47,687 bases of DNA from Flavobacterium caeni (GTDB lineage: Bacteria; Bacteroidota; Bacteroidia; Flavobacteriales; Flavobacteriaceae). Below, one piece after another: positions 18,160 through 24,665 of the stretch. A program made the translations under genes and the position numbers. The notes under the pieces were generated by a model, which did no database searches, was not told the DNA's origin, and was given only the letters and a program-made list of their open reading frames with translations. The stretch's first letter is position 1; each line of letters starts with the position of its first letter. The stretch is from positions 1 through 47,687 of the forward strand of contig NZ_FMVF01000018.1 of assembly GCF_900101895.1 (NCBI RefSeq), in the 5' to 3' direction.

Positions 18160-18178
18160 GGTAGGGCTTTGCCCTACC
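18160..18178. other. Short perfect hairpin
   Basis: GGTAGGGC, TTT, GCCCTACC forms an 8-bp stem upstream of the small HTH gene. It has no T run on the side needed for a terminator, so it could be an operator or an mRNA leader hairpin. Confidence 0.5.
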
Positions 18179-18388
18179 TCAACTATACTTACAAATCTAG
18201 ATAATTTCCTGAAATGGCAATGTGCAATTATTGGTACTTATAGTCAATTATGTGCCACTATGGACAATGACGCATTGTAATGCCCCGCCATTGCTATAAA
18301 CTTTGATTAAATCATTCAAAAAATTAGTTGCAACGATTCTGAAAATGATGGAGTAACGAACAGAATTATTAATCAAAGTTTTACGATT

Positions 18389-19147
18389 ATGGCAAGACAG
18401 AAAGGCATAATTAAATTGAAAGGTACTATCGGCGATATTACCTTTTACAAGACTTCGCAAGACGGGCACCTTGCCCGCGAGAAAGGAGGAATTGAAAAAA
18501 GCAGGATTGAAAGTGACCCCGCGTTCCAGAGAACGCGTGAGAATGGTGCTGAGTTTGGCCGTGCCGGAAAGGCGGGCAAAATGCTCAGGACTGCGCTTAG
18601 AGGTTTATTGATCAACTCTGCGGACGGAAAAATGGTTGGACGGCTTACGCAGCAAATGGTCAAGGTTATTCAAGCGGATGCTGTTAATGAGCGTGGATTG
18701 AGAAACGTGATTGACGGTGAGGCGGAATTGCTTTTGGGCTTTGAGTTCAACATTCGTGGCAAGCTCGGCACAACGTTGTATGCCCCTTTTGTGGGTGCGA
18801 TTGACAGGGTTTCTGGTGAAATCACTTTGGAAATTGCGCCGTTCATTCCGATCAATATGATTGCAGCGCCATCAGGAACTACGCATTACAAGATTATCTC
18901 AGGCGGTGCCGAGATTGATTTTGAAAATGAAACGTTTGTGGTACAAACGTCTGAAACGGCAATTTTGCCGTGGAATGCGGTCGCGACAGTTGCGGTGCAA
19001 CATACTAACCAAGTCACAGCCGCAAGCACCAAGCCTTTGTTTTTAGCTTTGGGAATTGAATTCTACCAAGAAGTAAACGCGCAAATGTATGCGTTGAAAA
19101 ATGGTGCGTTCAACCCATTGGCATTGGTCAACGTAAGCGGATTGTAA
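18389..19147 (+). CDS. DUF6266-like protein of the accessory cassette
   Basis: The 252-residue protein begins MARQKGIIKLKGTIGDITFY, continues GHLAREKGGIEKSR and FQRTRENGAEFGRAGKAGK, then becomes beta-rich to the end. There is no signal peptide or membrane segment. The basic Gly-rich start resembles the DUF6266-type proteins that are common and uncharacterised in Bacteroidota. The beta-rich second half could be a structural subunit, for example a capsid-, tail- or fibre-like protein, but nothing in the sequence proves this. It leads a run of five same-strand genes; the next ORF starts on the last base of its stop. Base composition is between the host part and the AT-rich island. Confidence 0.7.
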   Translation: MARQKGIIKLKGTIGDITFYKTSQDGHLAREKGGIEKSRIESDPAFQRTRENGAEFGRAGKAGKMLRTALRGLLINSADGKMVGRLTQQMVKVIQADAVNERGLRNVIDGEAELLLGFEFNIRGKLGTTLYAPFVGAIDRVSGEITLEIAPFIPINMIAAPSGTTHYKIISGGAEIDFENETFVVQTSETAILPWNAVATVAVQHTNQVTAASTKPLFLALGIEFYQEVNAQMYALKNGAFNPLALVNVSGL

Positions 19148-19542
19148 TGGTCCTGGCTTTAAAAAGAACCTATTTCCCTAATGGAACAAACGGACAGATC
19201 GAATGCAATGGAAAAATCATCTGCAACACGATTGAACTTCCGTGGAAAAACAACGAATCGAAAGTTTCGTGCATTCCGGAAGGGAAATATCTTCTTGAGA
19301 AGCGGTACAGCAAAAAGTTTAAATGGCATATTGAAATTACACAGGTTAAGAATCGCGGTGCTATTCTTTTTCATCCTGCAAACAATGCCTTAAAAGAACT
19401 CAATGGCTGCATCGCTCCGGTTACAAAAATCTCGGGAGCTGGCTTAGGCCTGATGTCCCGAAAGGCTTTTTCCAAACTGAAAACATTGGTTTATCAGGAG
19501 ATGGACAAAGGCAAAAAAGTTTTAATCATCATCAAATCTTAA
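19147..19542 (+). CDS. DUF5675-family protein
   Basis: The 131-residue protein fits the DUF5675 pattern: LKRTYFPNGTNGQIECNGK, then TIELPWKNN, IPEGKYLLEKR, ILFHPANNALKELNGCIAP and a helical C-terminus. This family occurs in phages and integrated elements and has a fold suggestive of a cell-wall-active or structural domain, but its activity is not established. It has no signal peptide, so if it acts on peptidoglycan it would need a holin, and two holin-like proteins follow. Its start overlaps the stop of the preceding gene by one base, indicating tight co-translation. Confidence 0.75.
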   Translation: MVLALKRTYFPNGTNGQIECNGKIICNTIELPWKNNESKVSCIPEGKYLLEKRYSKKFKWHIEITQVKNRGAILFHPANNALKELNGCIAPVTKISGAGLGLMSRKAFSKLKTLVYQEMDKGKKVLIIIKS

Positions 19543-19553
19543 TTTTTATTATC

Positions 19554-20522
19554 ATGAAAACAATTAAATTTTTACACTACGCGAAGTACCCTGTACTTTT
19601 ATTTATTGCATTTTTTGGAATCCTGATTGGCGGCTCTCAAAATGCACCTAGACCTTACACATCAGCAGAAATTGGAGGGAACGGTCCCGGCAGCACTGCA
19701 CCTCGAAATTTTGTGTCGCATAACCAATCTAAAATTGGCGGTGGTCAAACTGCGCCTAGATCGCCTTTAATGTCCGGCAATGATATTGGCGGCACTCAAA
19801 GTCCACCAAGATCTTATACTGTTGCAAATATCGGCGGAATCGGCGGTGGACAAACTGCGCCGCGTCAGACCGAAAGACGGTCTGAAGAAATCGGCGGATC
19901 GCAAACTGCACCGCGTGGCTACCATAAAAGTTCCGATCCGATTGGCGGTAATTCTGCGCCGAGAAGTTTTGCGTACCATTGTATGGAAATTGGCGGCGGC
20001 GGAAATGAAACCCGTAAGATCTTTGTCAACGCAATTCCGCACGGAGAAGATATTGAAAATGATGTGCTTAACGCACGTCAATTTTCGTACTTTCCAATCG
20101 CAAATTCTGCTGTACAATACTCAGTTTATGATTTTTCGGATGCTAACTTCGATTTCGAAATCGGTGGAAATTCTACTCAGGGAAATGAAACCAGACGACT
20201 TGTTATAAATGAAATTGGAGGCGGCCAAACTGCTCCGAGGGAATTAATGGAAATTGGCGGTACTCAGACCGCACCGCGACAATTCGAAATTGGTGGTCAG
20301 ACAACTCCGGGAAGTGAAAACAGACAATTTGTTTCAGTCGAAATTGGAGGTGGCCAAACCGCGCCACGACAGTTCGAAATCGGTGGGCAAACTGTGCCAT
20401 CATCGCGTCCGCTGATGTTGGCATCTGTTGACGATATTGGCGGTAATTATGTGCCGAGAGCAGCGAGTGTAATTAACGGATTTCCTGACATTGGCGGTGC
20501 GCAAGGCGCACCTCGCCAATAG
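19554..20522 (+). CDS. Repetitive IGGxQTAPR-motif protein
   Basis: The 322-residue protein has an N-terminal hydrophobic segment (residues about 13-27, YPVLLFIAFFGILIG) and then about 16 copies of a short module built on IGG plus 2-9 residues ending in PR, for example IGGGQTAPR (four exact copies), IGGSQTAPR, IGGTQTAPR and IGGNSAPR. Spacing between modules varies from about 6 to 30 residues. A repeat-poor stretch (about 150-200) separates two repeat blocks. Copies use different synonymous codons, so the peptide motif is conserved rather than recently duplicated. I do not recognise the family. It is probably a secreted or membrane-tethered protein of the cassette, and a fibre, spike or binding array is conceivable. 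Confidence 0.75.
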   Translation: MKTIKFLHYAKYPVLLFIAFFGILIGGSQNAPRPYTSAEIGGNGPGSTAPRNFVSHNQSKIGGGQTAPRSPLMSGNDIGGTQSPPRSYTVANIGGIGGGQTAPRQTERRSEEIGGSQTAPRGYHKSSDPIGGNSAPRSFAYHCMEIGGGGNETRKIFVNAIPHGEDIENDVLNARQFSYFPIANSAVQYSVYDFSDANFDFEIGGNSTQGNETRRLVINEIGGGQTAPRELMEIGGTQTAPRQFEIGGQTTPGSENRQFVSVEIGGGQTAPRQFEIGGQTVPSSRPLMLASVDDIGGNYVPRAASVINGFPDIGGAQGAPRQ

Positions 20523-20547
20523 CACCTCAAATTAAAAGCGAAACGTC

Positions 20548-20787
20548 ATGAATGTTTTTCAGAGGGCAGCAGCACCAACTCCAAGTTTCTTTAAAAAGCT
20601 GCGATTAATCGGCTTGATCTTGACTACTGCAAGCGGCGTGCTGATCGGCGGCGATATGACTGCGGGAGTTGTTCTTGAAATCGTCAAACACGTAGCCAGT
20701 GCGGGGGCTGTCCTGATGGCAGTCAGTCTGGTTACTGTTGACGAAGAAGCTTTAGGTTTGAAACTGCATAAAAAATCCGGTGGATAA
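20548..20787 (+). CDS. Small membrane protein (holin-like)
   Basis: The 79-residue protein has two hydrophobic stretches (LRLIGLILTTASGVLIGG and VASAGAVLMAVSLVTV) with a charged tail, the layout of a small class II holin. It contains the same LIGG wording that starts the repeat protein upstream. The next small gene overlaps its end by 8 bases. Function is inferred from size, topology and its place after a DUF5675 gene. Confidence 0.6.
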   Translation: MNVFQRAAAPTPSFFKKLRLIGLILTTASGVLIGGDMTAGVVLEIVKHVASAGAVLMAVSLVTVDEEALGLKLHKKSGG

Positions 20788-20956
20788 TTCAGTTTCCTTA
20801 AAAATAGGAACCGCTTCGGGAACTTTGTTGAGCATGATGCCCAACATCCTTTCCGAAGATATTGCCAAAACCGTATTGTTGGCAATCATTGGGGCGGCTT
20901 CAAGCTTTGTCGTTACCTTACTGCTTAAATGGTTGACGAAATCTAAAAAGAAATAA
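20780..20956 (+). CDS. Second small membrane protein, GTG start
   Basis: This 58-residue ORF starts with GTG inside the end of the previous gene and stops at TAA 20954-20956. It has one strong transmembrane segment (TVLLAIIGAASSFVVTLLL) followed by a basic tail WLTKSKKK. The overlap suggests translational coupling with the preceding holin-like gene. Together they could form a membrane pore, but no family was recognised. A terminator follows at once, closing the five-gene unit. Confidence 0.6.
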   Translation: MDNSVSLKIGTASGTLLSMMPNILSEDIAKTVLLAIIGAASSFVVTLLLKWLTKSKKK

Positions 20957-20976
20957 GTGTCGGCAAAGTCAAAATG

Positions 20977-21006
20977 AAAAGCCTGGTCTGTAAAGATCAG
21001 GCTTTT
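20977..21006. terminator. Bidirectional terminator
   Basis: AAAAGCCTG pairs with CAGGCTTTT between two convergent transcripts (the cassette on the plus strand and the pcfJ gene on the minus strand). The stem extends inward with GTC/GAT. Confidence 0.8.
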
Positions 21007-21012
21007 GTGTTT

Positions 21013-22303
21013 TTAGGATGCTTTTTTCATTCTTGCCCCAATTTGGTGCATATTTCTTTTTACAAGGTCGATAATGTCTTTATTGTACTTGGAAGCCTTA
21101 TTGCCCCTGCCGCGTGATTGCAGTATCTCAAAATTTTCTAATGAAACCTGTACGGTTTCGATGTGAATCCCTTTTACCTTCGCGGACAGAATTAAAGAAT
21201 TGTCTTTCTTGTAATATTCGTTCGTAAAAACACAATGTTTGTGAATACAGCCCTCTTCGAGAAATTCCTTTACAGTTTCAATCACTTTGACAGAAATGTG
21301 TTCGTTGGAAAATACCAAGCCAAAGAATTGCTTTTTGGTTTTGAAATATCTCTTTTGATTTTTAGCGATTTGCTTTTTCTTTTCTTCAAATGTGCTTTTA
21401 ATAATTTCGTCCTGTTTTTTGACCATCCATTTATTATGTGCCACTTCCAAATCTAGGGGGGCAAACATATTTCGGATTTCTCAAATCCTTGCCAAAATGG
21501 TCAAGCAAATCAACATAATCAACCCACAGTTTTGCATCGTTTATCTGATAAGAATTGCGGTTGCAGATTCTCAGCGATTTCCAATATCTATCTGTTTGTT
21601 TAATGGCTGTATTGCGAATGTGGTAATATAACATATCAAATTGCTGACTTTTTAGTAATGTCTCGGCAATATTGTCTTTAAGGATTTCCCGAAACAATAA
21701 CTGTGGCGCAATTCCGTGAAAATTTCCATCGAAACCATTTCGCTTCAGTTTTGGAAAAATTTGCATCACAGGATGAATAAAACTTGGTTTCAAATTAAAC
21801 CGATTACTGTTCTCACATTGTTTGAGCGTTAATGTACTGCCGACAATCCATTGGTCGAAATATTGTGACATGCCCATAACATTCTTTGACAGGGTTCGGG
21901 TTCGACCGTTTTCATCAATAAAAATCTGCATGACTTCGTGGGCAAAATAGCCGCATTTTTGATTCTTTTTCATCCATTTTGTAATGCAGACCATCCGAAC
22001 AATTTGAAATTCTCCGGCGGTTGTAAGCACTTGGTAGTAGTCGGTTTCACGTAGTCCGTTATTGTAACTGTCTGTGAAAATCAACTTTTTTCGGCATTGT
22101 TTACAGGTGGTAGTCTTAATTTCATTATTATCCAGACACTTCCATCTATTACCACATTCAAGGCAGAAAATTGTATTTCGCGATTGCACGGCAAGTCTAT
22201 CGAAACAGTCGGCATATGCCTGTCTGTGATATTTCATGGTGATTGTCGGTAGACTTTTACTAAGTTCTACGATTTTCAATTCAATTTTTGTTTTTGGTGT
22301 CAT
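21013..22303 (-). pseudogene. pcfJ: PcfJ-like protein gene, frameshifted
   Basis: Two overlapping minus-strand frames encode the halves of a PcfJ-like protein. The 5' part (from ATG 22303) carries a zinc-ribbon-like CLECGNRW...CKQCRKK and ends at 21434. The 3' part (21468-21013) carries the PcfJ core: VIETVKEFLEEG, HCVFTNEYY, SLILSAKVKG and NFEILQSRGRGNK. They cross at a run of six C (minus strand) in the codons after KYVC. Removing one C would give one protein of about 430 residues, normal for PcfJ. It may be a real mutation, an assembly error, or programmed frameshifting. PcfJ is associated with conjugative and mobile elements, role unclear. pcfK ends 2 bp upstream. Confidence 0.75.
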
Positions 22304-22305
22304 GG

Positions 22306-22656
22306 CTAAAAAAGTGAAATTTGGTTTGTGTCTGCTTTCGTCGTAGCTGTTTTGGCTGTGGTATATGTCGGTTTCGGTGGTGCAGCGAGTGAATGGTTGA
22401 CGACGATTCTCGCTGACAGTTTTTCACCGATTTCAATGCTATCTTCATCATAGTAATGAATTGCCATATTGTAGATTTCATCGTCTGCAAAGCCTTGCCT
22501 GCCTGATTTATTTACCTCGTTTAGGATGTATGTGGCGCAATCATCGAGGTTTTTATTTGGCTTCAATAATGTGTTTGCAAACAATTCGTCTTTGCTTGCG
22601 ACTTCTTGCAGATGATTTGTAATGGCTTCTTTGAATGGGTCATTTGTAGTTTCCAT
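22306..22656 (-). CDS. pcfK: PcfK-like protein
   Basis: The 116-residue acidic protein fits the PcfK-like family (FKEAITNHLQEVASKDELFA, NLDDCATYILNEV, GFADDEIYNMAIHYYDED) with a Thr/Lys-rich tail ending NQISLF. It lies directly before pcfJ, the usual pairing on mobile elements of Bacteroidota and Firmicutes. The anti-CRISPR AcrIIA9 belongs to this broad family, so a defence-related role is possible but not shown. ATG at 22656. Confidence 0.75.
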   Translation of the reverse strand: METTNDPFKEAITNHLQEVASKDELFANTLLKPNKNLDDCATYILNEVNKSGRQGFADDEIYNMAIHYYDEDSIEIGEKLSARIVVNHSLAAPPKPTYTTAKTATTKADTNQISLF

Positions 22657-22688
22657 AATTTCAATTTTTGGCGTTTATATCTTGGTTT

Positions 22689-22862
22689 TTAAAGGCATTG
22701 ATTCAGTGTTACTTCTTCAATTACAATTTTAGAATCGTTGGTTTGCAATCGATTGTATTTTGCACAATCCTGTGCTTTCGCGCGGCTGTCAAACACTCCG
22801 AAAAAAACTCGTGAGGATTTTGTTTTCCAATTGTCTGTTTGGTATAGAATAAAAAGTGTCAT
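22689..22862 (-). CDS. Small hypothetical protein, 57 residues
   Basis: An open frame from ATG 22860-22862 to TAA 22689-22691 encodes MTLFILYQTDNWKTKSSRVF, then GVFDSRAKAQDCAKYN and KIVIEEVTLNQCL. The alternation of strands and one helix looks like a genuine small domain, possibly a ferredoxin-like fold. It sits between pcfK and the next gene in the same direction. I do not recognise the family. Confidence 0.55.
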   Translation of the reverse strand: MTLFILYQTDNWKTKSSRVFFGVFDSRAKAQDCAKYNRLQTNDSKIVIEEVTLNQCL

Positions 22863-22879
22863 GATATTAGGCTTTAAGG

Positions 22880-23335
22880 TTATTTTTTGCTGATGTAGCG
22901 ATAAAGAATTGCACGTTTCATATCATTTATAAGTGCCAAATTTTTATGGAACTGTGCTTCCTTTTGTTCGAGCAATCGCAACGCCTTTACGCTTTTTAAA
23001 TGCTCGTCGTGTTCCTGTAGCATCGACCGGGTTTTATTGTCAAATTCTTTCTTAAAATCGCAGATGCGCAGAAATGGAATGACCGAACCGACGAGGTACA
23101 AATGCCAGAATTTCGCTTTCCAAAGGCTATATGAAAGCCAGTAATAGGATTCTTTTTCTTCCGCAGTCGGGAAAATGAGGACGAAACAGTTTGGGCAAGG
23201 CTCGTGCATTGGTTTACCGCTGTTGAGACCTTTGTTCAAAATGAAAATGTAGTTGCCTAAATACATTTGGTTTGGTTTGTGGGATTTAATCATTAGGTTT
23301 TGCATGGCTTTAATTTTTTCGTGGCGAAACAGCAC
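22880..23335 (-). CDS. Hypothetical protein (DUF6943-like, tentative)
   Basis: The ORF has 151 residues from 23335, but the ATG ten codons later (MQNLMIKSHK) is also a good start. It shows GNYIFILNKGLNSGKPM, an EPCPNCFVLIF phrase and KESYYWLSYSLWKAKFWHLY, followed by a coiled-coil-like helical C-terminus. The look fits small uncharacterised proteins (DUF6943 from memory) on mobile elements of this phylum. It heads the pcfK-pcfJ unit and is transcribed away from the palindromic region to its right. Confidence 0.6.
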   Translation of the reverse strand: MLFRHEKIKAMQNLMIKSHKPNQMYLGNYIFILNKGLNSGKPMHEPCPNCFVLIFPTAEEKESYYWLSYSLWKAKFWHLYLVGSVIPFLRICDFKKEFDNKTRSMLQEHDEHLKSVKALRLLEQKEAQFHKNLALINDMKRAILYRYISKK

Positions 23336-23387
23336 ACATTTTTAAAAGAAAAAAGAGAAAAAGAAAGCCATCCAATCCTGCGAAGGA

Positions 23388-23482
23388 TTTTCAAAAAAGC
23401 AAGTTTTTTCAAAAAAATACTACCCCTTGAGGGTGGAGATTTTTTTGAAAACCCGTAGGGCTTGAACTTGCTTTTTTGAAAA
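23388..23482. repeat. Nested inverted repeat 1
   Basis: Perfect 18-bp arms (23388-23405, 23465-23482) enclose a second perfect 13-bp inverted repeat (TTTTCAAAAAAAT at 23406-23418, its complement at 23439-23451), which in turn encloses ACCCCTTGAGGGT. Together they can form a long cruciform or RNA hairpin directly upstream of the pcfK/J unit. Possible roles are origin, transfer site or terminator for converging transcripts. Confidence 0.8.
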
Positions 23483-23724
23483 CCGTAGCTGACCTTTTCT
23501 TTCTTTTTATCTTATTTGTTTTAAAAAATTGCTTGGAACAACTTTTCTACTGTAATGAAGAAGAACAGAGCAATCAGCAGCTGTTTGTCACTATGCTTTA
23601 TGCAGTTTAGATTGGGAAAATTGGTTGATCGAGATTTTGAATATTGAGCGTGTAACGGAATGTTCCTGTCTTGACGAAACCGGGGTAATTAACGCTTAAA
23701 AAAAGGTTTTTAGCAAGGATCTCA

Positions 23725-23862
23725 AGTAAAGGGTGCCGGTTTGTGATGCCCACCAACGGATGTCCCAATATTGTTTTTTGTCGCAGCCTGGTTTTTTTCA
23801 GGCTGTGGCTAAAACAATATTACCGTGAAGTCTCTAAGCATCACAAAGCGGCACTCTTTACT
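23725..23862. repeat. Nested inverted repeat 2
   Basis: Outer 25-bp arms (23725-23749 and 23838-23862) differ at two positions. Inside are 11-bp arms AATATTGTTTT (23767-23777) and AAAACAATATT (23811-23821), and inside those 7-bp arms CAGCCTG / CAGGCTG (23784-23790, 23799-23805) around a T-rich loop. The structure spans 138 bp in three tiers. It is not coding on either strand in any convincing way. Confidence 0.8.
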
Positions 23863-23869
23863 CTCGTTA

Positions 23870-24170
23870 GCAAGGCAATGGGTGCTGGATATTTAATTGG
23901 ATGGAAAGACAATCGATATAATGGATAATCGATTGGGAAACGTTACAGCACTTATTGCCTTTTAGAACATTCCTAAAACCTTTTTTTAAAACCGCTGTGG
24001 GGTGGCGGGGTTTACTCGCGGGATTTTTATTGATTTTTATCTGTGCTCGTGAATGCTGTCGCATTTGCGGATTGACCAAGATGCTCAGATAGAAACGCCG
24101 AGCGAAAGAAGAATTTACCGAGTTATAGACGGATACTTTTACGGGGAATTTGGGCGACGCGAAGGGTGGT
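23870..24170. other. Gene-free stretch between the palindromes
   Basis: No convincing gene is seen. A minus-strand open frame (24202-23867) exists, but it has a basic, low-complexity composition, no domain, and runs into inverted repeat 3. This region sits within about 1.1 kb of structured DNA (23.34-24.44 kb) at the join between the element genes and the AT-rich island. Confidence 0.5.
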
Positions 24171-24218
24171 TTTTGGGCTAATCTAATTTTCTCGTTAGAC
24201 AATTACTCCAGCCCAAAA
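24171..24218. repeat. Inverted repeat 3
   Basis: TTTTGGGCT (24171-24179) and AGCCCAAAA (24210-24218) form a 9-bp stem around a 30-nt loop, in the same gene-free region. Confidence 0.65.
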
Positions 24219-24274
24219 GTTGCCCTGGAGCGGCGACCTGCGTTCCGGTTAGGAGGATGTGCGTGGCTGTTTTG

Positions 24275-24350
24275 CATAATGTTATTATAGGCGCTGACAA
24301 AGCATCATTAGAAAGACATTCACCAATAGCGCCTATAATGCAACATTATG
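24275..24350. repeat. Inverted repeat 4
   Basis: The arms at 24275-24295 and 24328-24350 pair over 21 bp with only a two-base bulge. The inner part is ATTATAGGCGCT / AGCGCCTATAAT and the outer part CATAATGTT / AACATTATG. The loop is 32 nt. Long near-perfect stems with a bulge are typical of recombination or transfer sites and of structured RNAs, and the sequence alone does not decide which. Confidence 0.8.
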
Positions 24351-24367
24351 TAAAAAAGCTTGGGGGA

Positions 24368-24433
24368 AAAAATTACCGGCGCAAGTCACGCAGTGTACGT
24401 GTTATTGCACCAATAACTGTGACGGTAATTTTT
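24368..24433. repeat. Inverted repeat 5
   Basis: AAAAATTACCG (24368-24378) pairs with CGGTAATTTTT (24423-24433). Inside, GTCAC..AGT pairs with ACTGTGAC, and GTTATTG with AATAAC. It lies 18 bp after inverted repeat 4, so the two form one structured block. Confidence 0.75.
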
Positions 24434-24564
24434 GCGAGCGTTGGGATGGAGTGCAACAAACCTAATTTTCAGTCCTTTGCCAATATAAATTCAGTCATTC
24501 CCGAAACATATAGCTCGGCAGTTTTTCTTAAAATATTGTGGTGAAACGCATTGCTTTATACCTG

Positions 24565-24582
24565 ATCCTTTATGTAAAGGAT
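24565..24582. other. 18-bp perfect palindrome
   Basis: ATCCTTTATGTAAAGGAT lies 85 bp beyond the 3' end of the TonB receptor gene, which reads toward it. It may be part of that gene's termination region or an operator. Confidence 0.45.
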
Positions 24583-24665
24583 AGTTTCTATTAGTTGAGT
24601 ATGCTTTATTTCGTGGTGCATTTTCAGTTTTTGCAGTCGCTAAATCTTGACAAAATACACTTTTA

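Noticed and set aside
19554..20522. CRISPR array, because of regularly recurring short motifs
   Set aside because: The repeats are conserved as peptide and not as DNA, unit spacing is irregular, and the whole stretch is one open frame with an N-terminal membrane segment.
23815..23823. CAATATTAC, similar to the TAATATTAC nick site of rolling-circle Rep viruses
   Set aside because: It lies at the base of a stem rather than in a loop, one base differs, and no Rep-type gene is present. Probably chance.
23867..24202. Open frame of 111 codons on the minus strand
   Set aside because: Basic, low-complexity translation without domain or signal, and it lies between inverted repeats. Too weak to call a gene.
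24275..24350. Integron attC site
   Set aside because: A bulged long stem is attC-like, but the GTTRRRY core boxes are missing and there is no integron integrase or cassette array.
24257..24544. Open frame of 95 codons on the plus strand in the palindromic block
   Set aside because: It runs through both arms of two strong inverted repeats, has no recognisable domain, and its composition is dictated by the hairpins. Structure explains the sequence better than coding.
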